From assembly GCF_000487995.2 (NCBI RefSeq), contig NZ_CP097562.1:62001-126000 (forward strand): a stretch of DNA of 64,000 nucleotides. The letters run 5' to 3'. This DNA is from Mucispirillum schaedleri ASF457. Lineage in GTDB: Bacteria; Chrysiogenota; Deferribacteres; Deferribacterales; Mucispirillaceae. Each line of letters opens with the position of its first letter. The stretch's first letter is position 1. Under the pieces are notes generated by a model. The model had not been told where the DNA came from and did no database searches. It was given only the letters and a program-made list of their open reading frames with translations. This document shows positions 61,098-64,000 of this stretch, in pieces. Both the position numbers and the translations under genes were made by a program.

Positions 61098-64000
61098 ATG
61101 CCTAAAAGAAATGATATTAAAAAAATAATGATTATAGGTGCAGGACCTATTGTAATAGGGCAGGGCTGTGAGTTTGACTATTCTGGAGTGCAGGCATGTA
61201 AGGCTTTAAAAAATGAAGGTTATGAAATAGTGCTTGTAAATTCAAATCCTGCTACTATTATGACAGACCCTGAATTTGCAGATAGAACATATATTGAGCC
61301 ATTATCAGCAGATATTTTGCATGAAATAATAAGAAGAGAAAGACCAGATGCTATTCTTCCTACTCTTGGAGGACAGACTGCATTAAATTTAGCTGTAGAG
61401 CTTTATGATAAAGGTATATTAAAAAGATATGGCGTAGAAATGATTGGAGCTTCTGTTAAAAGTATTAATAAAGCAGAGGACAGGCAGCTTTTTAAAAAGA
61501 CTATGAGAGAAATTGGGCTTGATTTACCACGATCAGGCTCAGCACATACTATGCAGGAAGCTGCTGCGGTTGCTGAAGTTATTGGTACATGGCCTTTAAT
61601 TATACGCCCGGGCTTTACTCTTGGAGGAACAGGCGGCGGTATTGCTCATAATAAAGAAGAATTTCAGCAAATAGTAACCCGTGGTCTTTTTGAAAGCCGA
61701 AACAGTGAAGTTTTAATTGAAGAATCACTTCTTGGCTGGAAAGAATATGAAATGGAAGTGATGAGAGATAAAAAAAATAATTCAGTCATAGTATGCTCTA
61801 TTGAAAACTTTGACCCAATGGGAGTGCATACTGGAGACTCTATTACTGTTGCACCTATCCAAACATTAACTGATAGAGAATATCAGGCAATGCGTGATGA
61901 CAGTTTGCGAGTTATGCAGGCAATAGGTGTGGAAACTGGCGGAGCAAATGTTCAATGGGCAGTAAATCCAAAAGATGGCAGAAGAATTATTATTGAAATG
62001 AACCCTAGGGTATCACGCTCTTCTGCACTTGCTTCAAAAGCAACAGGTTTTCCTATTGCAAAAATTGCAGCATTACTGGCAGTTGGCTATACTCTTGATG
62101 AATTAATTAATGATATAACAGGTGAAACACCAGCTTGTTTTGAGCCTGCTCTTGACTATATAGTTACAAAAATCCCACGATTTACCTTTGAAAAATTTCA
62201 AAATGCAGATTCCACTCTTGGCACTCAAATGAAATCAGTTGGGGAGGCAATGGCTATTGGGAAGACTTTTAAACAGTCATTCCAAAAAGCACTTCGTTCA
62301 CTTGAAATAGGCAGAAGTGGTTTTGGTGCAGATGGCAAAGATGATGTTTATGAAAATATGACAGATGAAGAATTAAATATTGCACTGCAAGTGCCTAAAG
62401 CAGACAGAGTATTTGCAGTAAGGGCAGCATTTAAAAAAGGTTATTCTGTTGATACTGTATATGAATATTCTAAAATAGATAAATATTTTTTAAGGCATTT
62501 ACAGGAAATAACAGCTTTTGAAGATGAAATAAAATCAGCTGGTAGTTTAGATGGTTTATCAAAAGATAAAGAGCTTTTTATTCAAACTAAAGAGTTTGGA
62601 TTTTCTGATAAACAAATTGCATTTTTATTAAATGTAACAGAAAAGGCTGTTAGAGATAAAAGAAAAGAAATAAATATTGCACCAGGTTATGCAGCAGTTG
62701 ATACATGTGCTGGTGAATTTTATGCAAAAACTCCATATTATTATTCATCTTACAGTGAATATTCTGAGCCTGCACGGCTTGAAAATAGTAGAGAATCTAT
62801 TATGGTATTAGGGGGCGGTCCAAACAGGATTGGTCAGGGTATAGAATTTGATTACTGCTGTGTTCATGCTTCATTTGCTTTAAAAGCCTCAGGGTATGAT
62901 TGTATTATGGTAAACTCTAACCCAGAAACAGTTTCAACAGATTATGATATTAGTGATAAACTTTATTTTGAGCCTTTAACTATTGAAGATGTTCTGCATA
63001 TTTATGAAAGAGAAAAATGTGCTGGTGTTATAGTGCAGTTTGGTGGTCAAACACCTTTAAACCTTGCAAGAGAGCTTGAAAACTGTGGTGTAAATATTAT
63101 TGGAACTAATCCAGACAGTATAGAATTTGCAGAAGACAGGGACAGATTTCAAAAACTTATTAATAAGCTTAATATAAAACAGCCGGAAAATGGTATTGCT
63201 TATAAAGAGCAGGAAGCATTAGATATTGCTGAAAGAATAGGTTATCCAGTTCTTGTGCGTCCATCATTTGTTTTAGGTGGCAGAGGTATGGTTATAGCTT
63301 ATACTCGTGAAACCCTTGAAAAATATATAAAATATGCAGTGCAGCTTTCTAATGATAATCCTATATTGATAGATAAATTCTTAAATGATGCAGTGGAAGT
63401 TGATGTAGACTGTATATCAGACGGAAAAACTACTGTTATTGGTAGTATTATGGAACATGTGGAGCCAGCTGGTATTCATTCAGGAGATTCTGCTGCTGTT
63501 ATTCCTACAATGACATTAAGCAAAGAAATACTTGATACTATCAGAAGCCATACATTTGCATTAGCAAAAGAATTAAATGTATGCGGTCTAATGAATATAC
63601 AATATGCAGTGCATAATAATCATGTATATATTATTGAGGCAAACCCTAGAGCATCAAGAACTGCACCTTTTGTAAGCAAATCTATTGGTGAACCCTTAGT
63701 TAAATATGCAGTTAGATGTATGCTTGGAGAAACATTGTCACAAATTGGCTTTACTGAAGAAATTATCCCACCATATACAACAGTGAAAGAAGCAGTATTT
63801 CCATTTTCTAAATTTATAGGGGCAGATATTTTTTTAAGCCCAGAAATGCACTCTACTGGTGAAGTTATGGGTATGGATACAAGCAAAGGGCTTGCATATC
63901 TTAAATCTCAAATAGCTGCAGGTGGCAAACTTCCAGAAAGTGGCAATATTTTTGTATCCCTTAATAATAAAGATAAAGAAAGGGCTGTGCCTTATTTAAA
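61098..64000 (+). CDS. carB: carbamoyl-phosphate synthase large subunit (partial, runs off window)
   Basis: Starts at ATG 61098 ([17 protein letters not shown]) and stays open to the window end, giving about 967 of the roughly 1070 residues expected. It combines bicarbonate, ammonia and two ATP into carbamoyl phosphate. The two ATP-grasp halves are both visible: [34 protein letters not shown] and [15 protein letters not shown] in the first; [30 protein letters not shown] and [15 protein letters not shown] in the second. The helical oligomerisation region lies between them. The missing end is the MGS-like allosteric domain, which has only begun. Confidence 0.95.
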   Translation, partial: MPKRNDIKKIMIIGAGPIVIGQGCEFDYSGVQACKALKNEGYEIVLVNSNPATIMTDPEFADRTYIEPLSADILHEIIRRERPDAILPTLGGQTALNLAVELYDKGILKRYGVEMIGASVKSINKAEDRQLFKKTMREIGLDLPRSGSAHTMQEAAAVAEVIGTWPLIIRPGFTLGGTGGGIAHNKEEFQQIVTRGLFESRNSEVLIEESLLGWKEYEMEVMRDKKNNSVIVCSIENFDPMGVHTGDSITVAPIQTLTDREYQAMRDDSLRVMQAIGVETGGANVQWAVNPKDGRRIIIEMNPRVSRSSALASKATGFPIAKIAALLAVGYTLDELINDITGETPACFEPALDYIVTKIPRFTFEKFQNADSTLGTQMKSVGEAMAIGKTFKQSFQKALRSLEIGRSGFGADGKDDVYENMTDEELNIALQVPKADRVFAVRAAFKKGYSVDTVYEYSKIDKYFLRHLQEITAFEDEIKSAGSLDGLSKDKELFIQTKEFGFSDKQIAFLLNVTEKAVRDKRKEINIAPGYAAVDTCAGEFYAKTPYYYSSYSEYSEPARLENSRESIMVLGGGPNRIGQGIEFDYCCVHASFALKASGYDCIMVNSNPETVSTDYDISDKLYFEPLTIEDVLHIYEREKCAGVIVQFGGQTPLNLARELENCGVNIIGTNPDSIEFAEDRDRFQKLINKLNIKQPENGIAYKEQEALDIAERIGYPVLVRPSFVLGGRGMVIAYTRETLEKYIKYAVQLSNDNPILIDKFLNDAVEVDVDCISDGKTTVIGSIMEHVEPAGIHSGDSAAVIPTMTLSKEILDTIRSHTFALAKELNVCGLMNIQYAVHNNHVYIIEANPRASRTAPFVSKSIGEPLVKYAVRCMLGETLSQIGFTEEIIPPYTTVKEAVFPFSKFIGADIFLSPEMHSTGEVMGMDTSKGLAYLKSQIAAGGKLPESGNIFVSLNNKDKERAVPYL

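Noticed and set aside
1-64000. CRISPR array, prophage, defence island or biosynthetic cluster
   Set aside because: No regularly spaced repeats and no phage or defence genes were found; apart from the IS copies the window is core metabolism.

Overview
The window is A+T-rich and densely coded. It looks like a Gram-negative (diderm), probably anaerobic or microaerophilic bacterium: there are two lipoproteins, a periplasmic binding protein, an Rnf ion-pumping complex, LL-diaminopimelate aminotransferase and a type III glutamine synthetase. The combination fits the Deferribacteres, for example a Mucispirillum-like gut organism. That is an inference from gene content and base composition; no 16S rRNA lies in the window.

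Layout. 0-7.5 kb: a META-type lipoprotein, dut, alpha-glucan phosphorylase with a thioesterase, a globin-sensor/PsiE fusion, pfkA, and rpoZ-gmk on the minus strand. 7.6-11.1 kb: a minus-strand operon of an FmdE-like protein and a FecCD-type ABC importer. 11.3-12.4 kb: first copy of a 1094-bp insertion sequence (IS), then tRNA-Gly and tRNA-Cys. 12.7-19.6 kb: two exported proteins, mutL-miaA-ftsB/divIC-xseA, and greA. 19.6-29.3 kb: pgsA-plsY, the riboflavin genes ribD-ribE-ribBA-ribH, nusB, two small unknown genes, a YhaM-like HD protein, a YmdB-like phosphoesterase, rpiB, glyA and a dCMP deaminase. 29.3-34.1 kb: rnfCDGEAB. 34.1-46.1 kb: pyrF-pyrE, PilZ and STAS proteins, rlmN, bcp, xseB-ispA-dxs-tlyA-nadK-recN, dedA and an M23 peptidase. 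46.3-58.7 kb: a nitrogen block with a NifA-like sigma54 activator, the second IS copy, dapL-gltD-gltB (minus strand) and divergent glnA (type III). 58.8-64 kb: the third IS copy, then carA and carB, which runs off the end.

How it works together. Nitrogen assimilation (GS/GOGAT), glutamate-dependent lysine and peptidoglycan precursor synthesis (dapL) and glutamine-dependent carbamoyl phosphate synthesis (carAB) lie together. A sigma54 activator is nearby, and an almost ideal -24/-12 promoter sits in front of glnA. xseB-ispA-dxs joins the start and chain-elongation steps of isoprenoid synthesis.

Main discovery. All three IS copies are flanked by 26-27-bp direct repeats, unusually long for an IS481/IS3-type DDE transposase. 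In each case the repeat ends exactly 3 bp upstream of the -35 hexamer of a sigma70-type promoter with a 17-bp spacer, and the transposase points the same way as the downstream gene. The duplicated segment covers about -39 to -65, the place of the UP element, so the target promoter keeps its upstream element after insertion. This suggests an element that targets promoters, or promoter-bound RNA polymerase. The IS also carries a 12-bp inverted repeat that would hide its own ribosome binding site in read-through transcripts. Other notable points: dxs has no ATG, GTG or TTG at the expected start and seems to begin at AUA overlapping the ispA stop; a globin-sensor domain with Tyr at the proximal-histidine position is fused to a PsiE membrane domain; and there is a palindrome in the promoter region of the FmdE/ABC operon.
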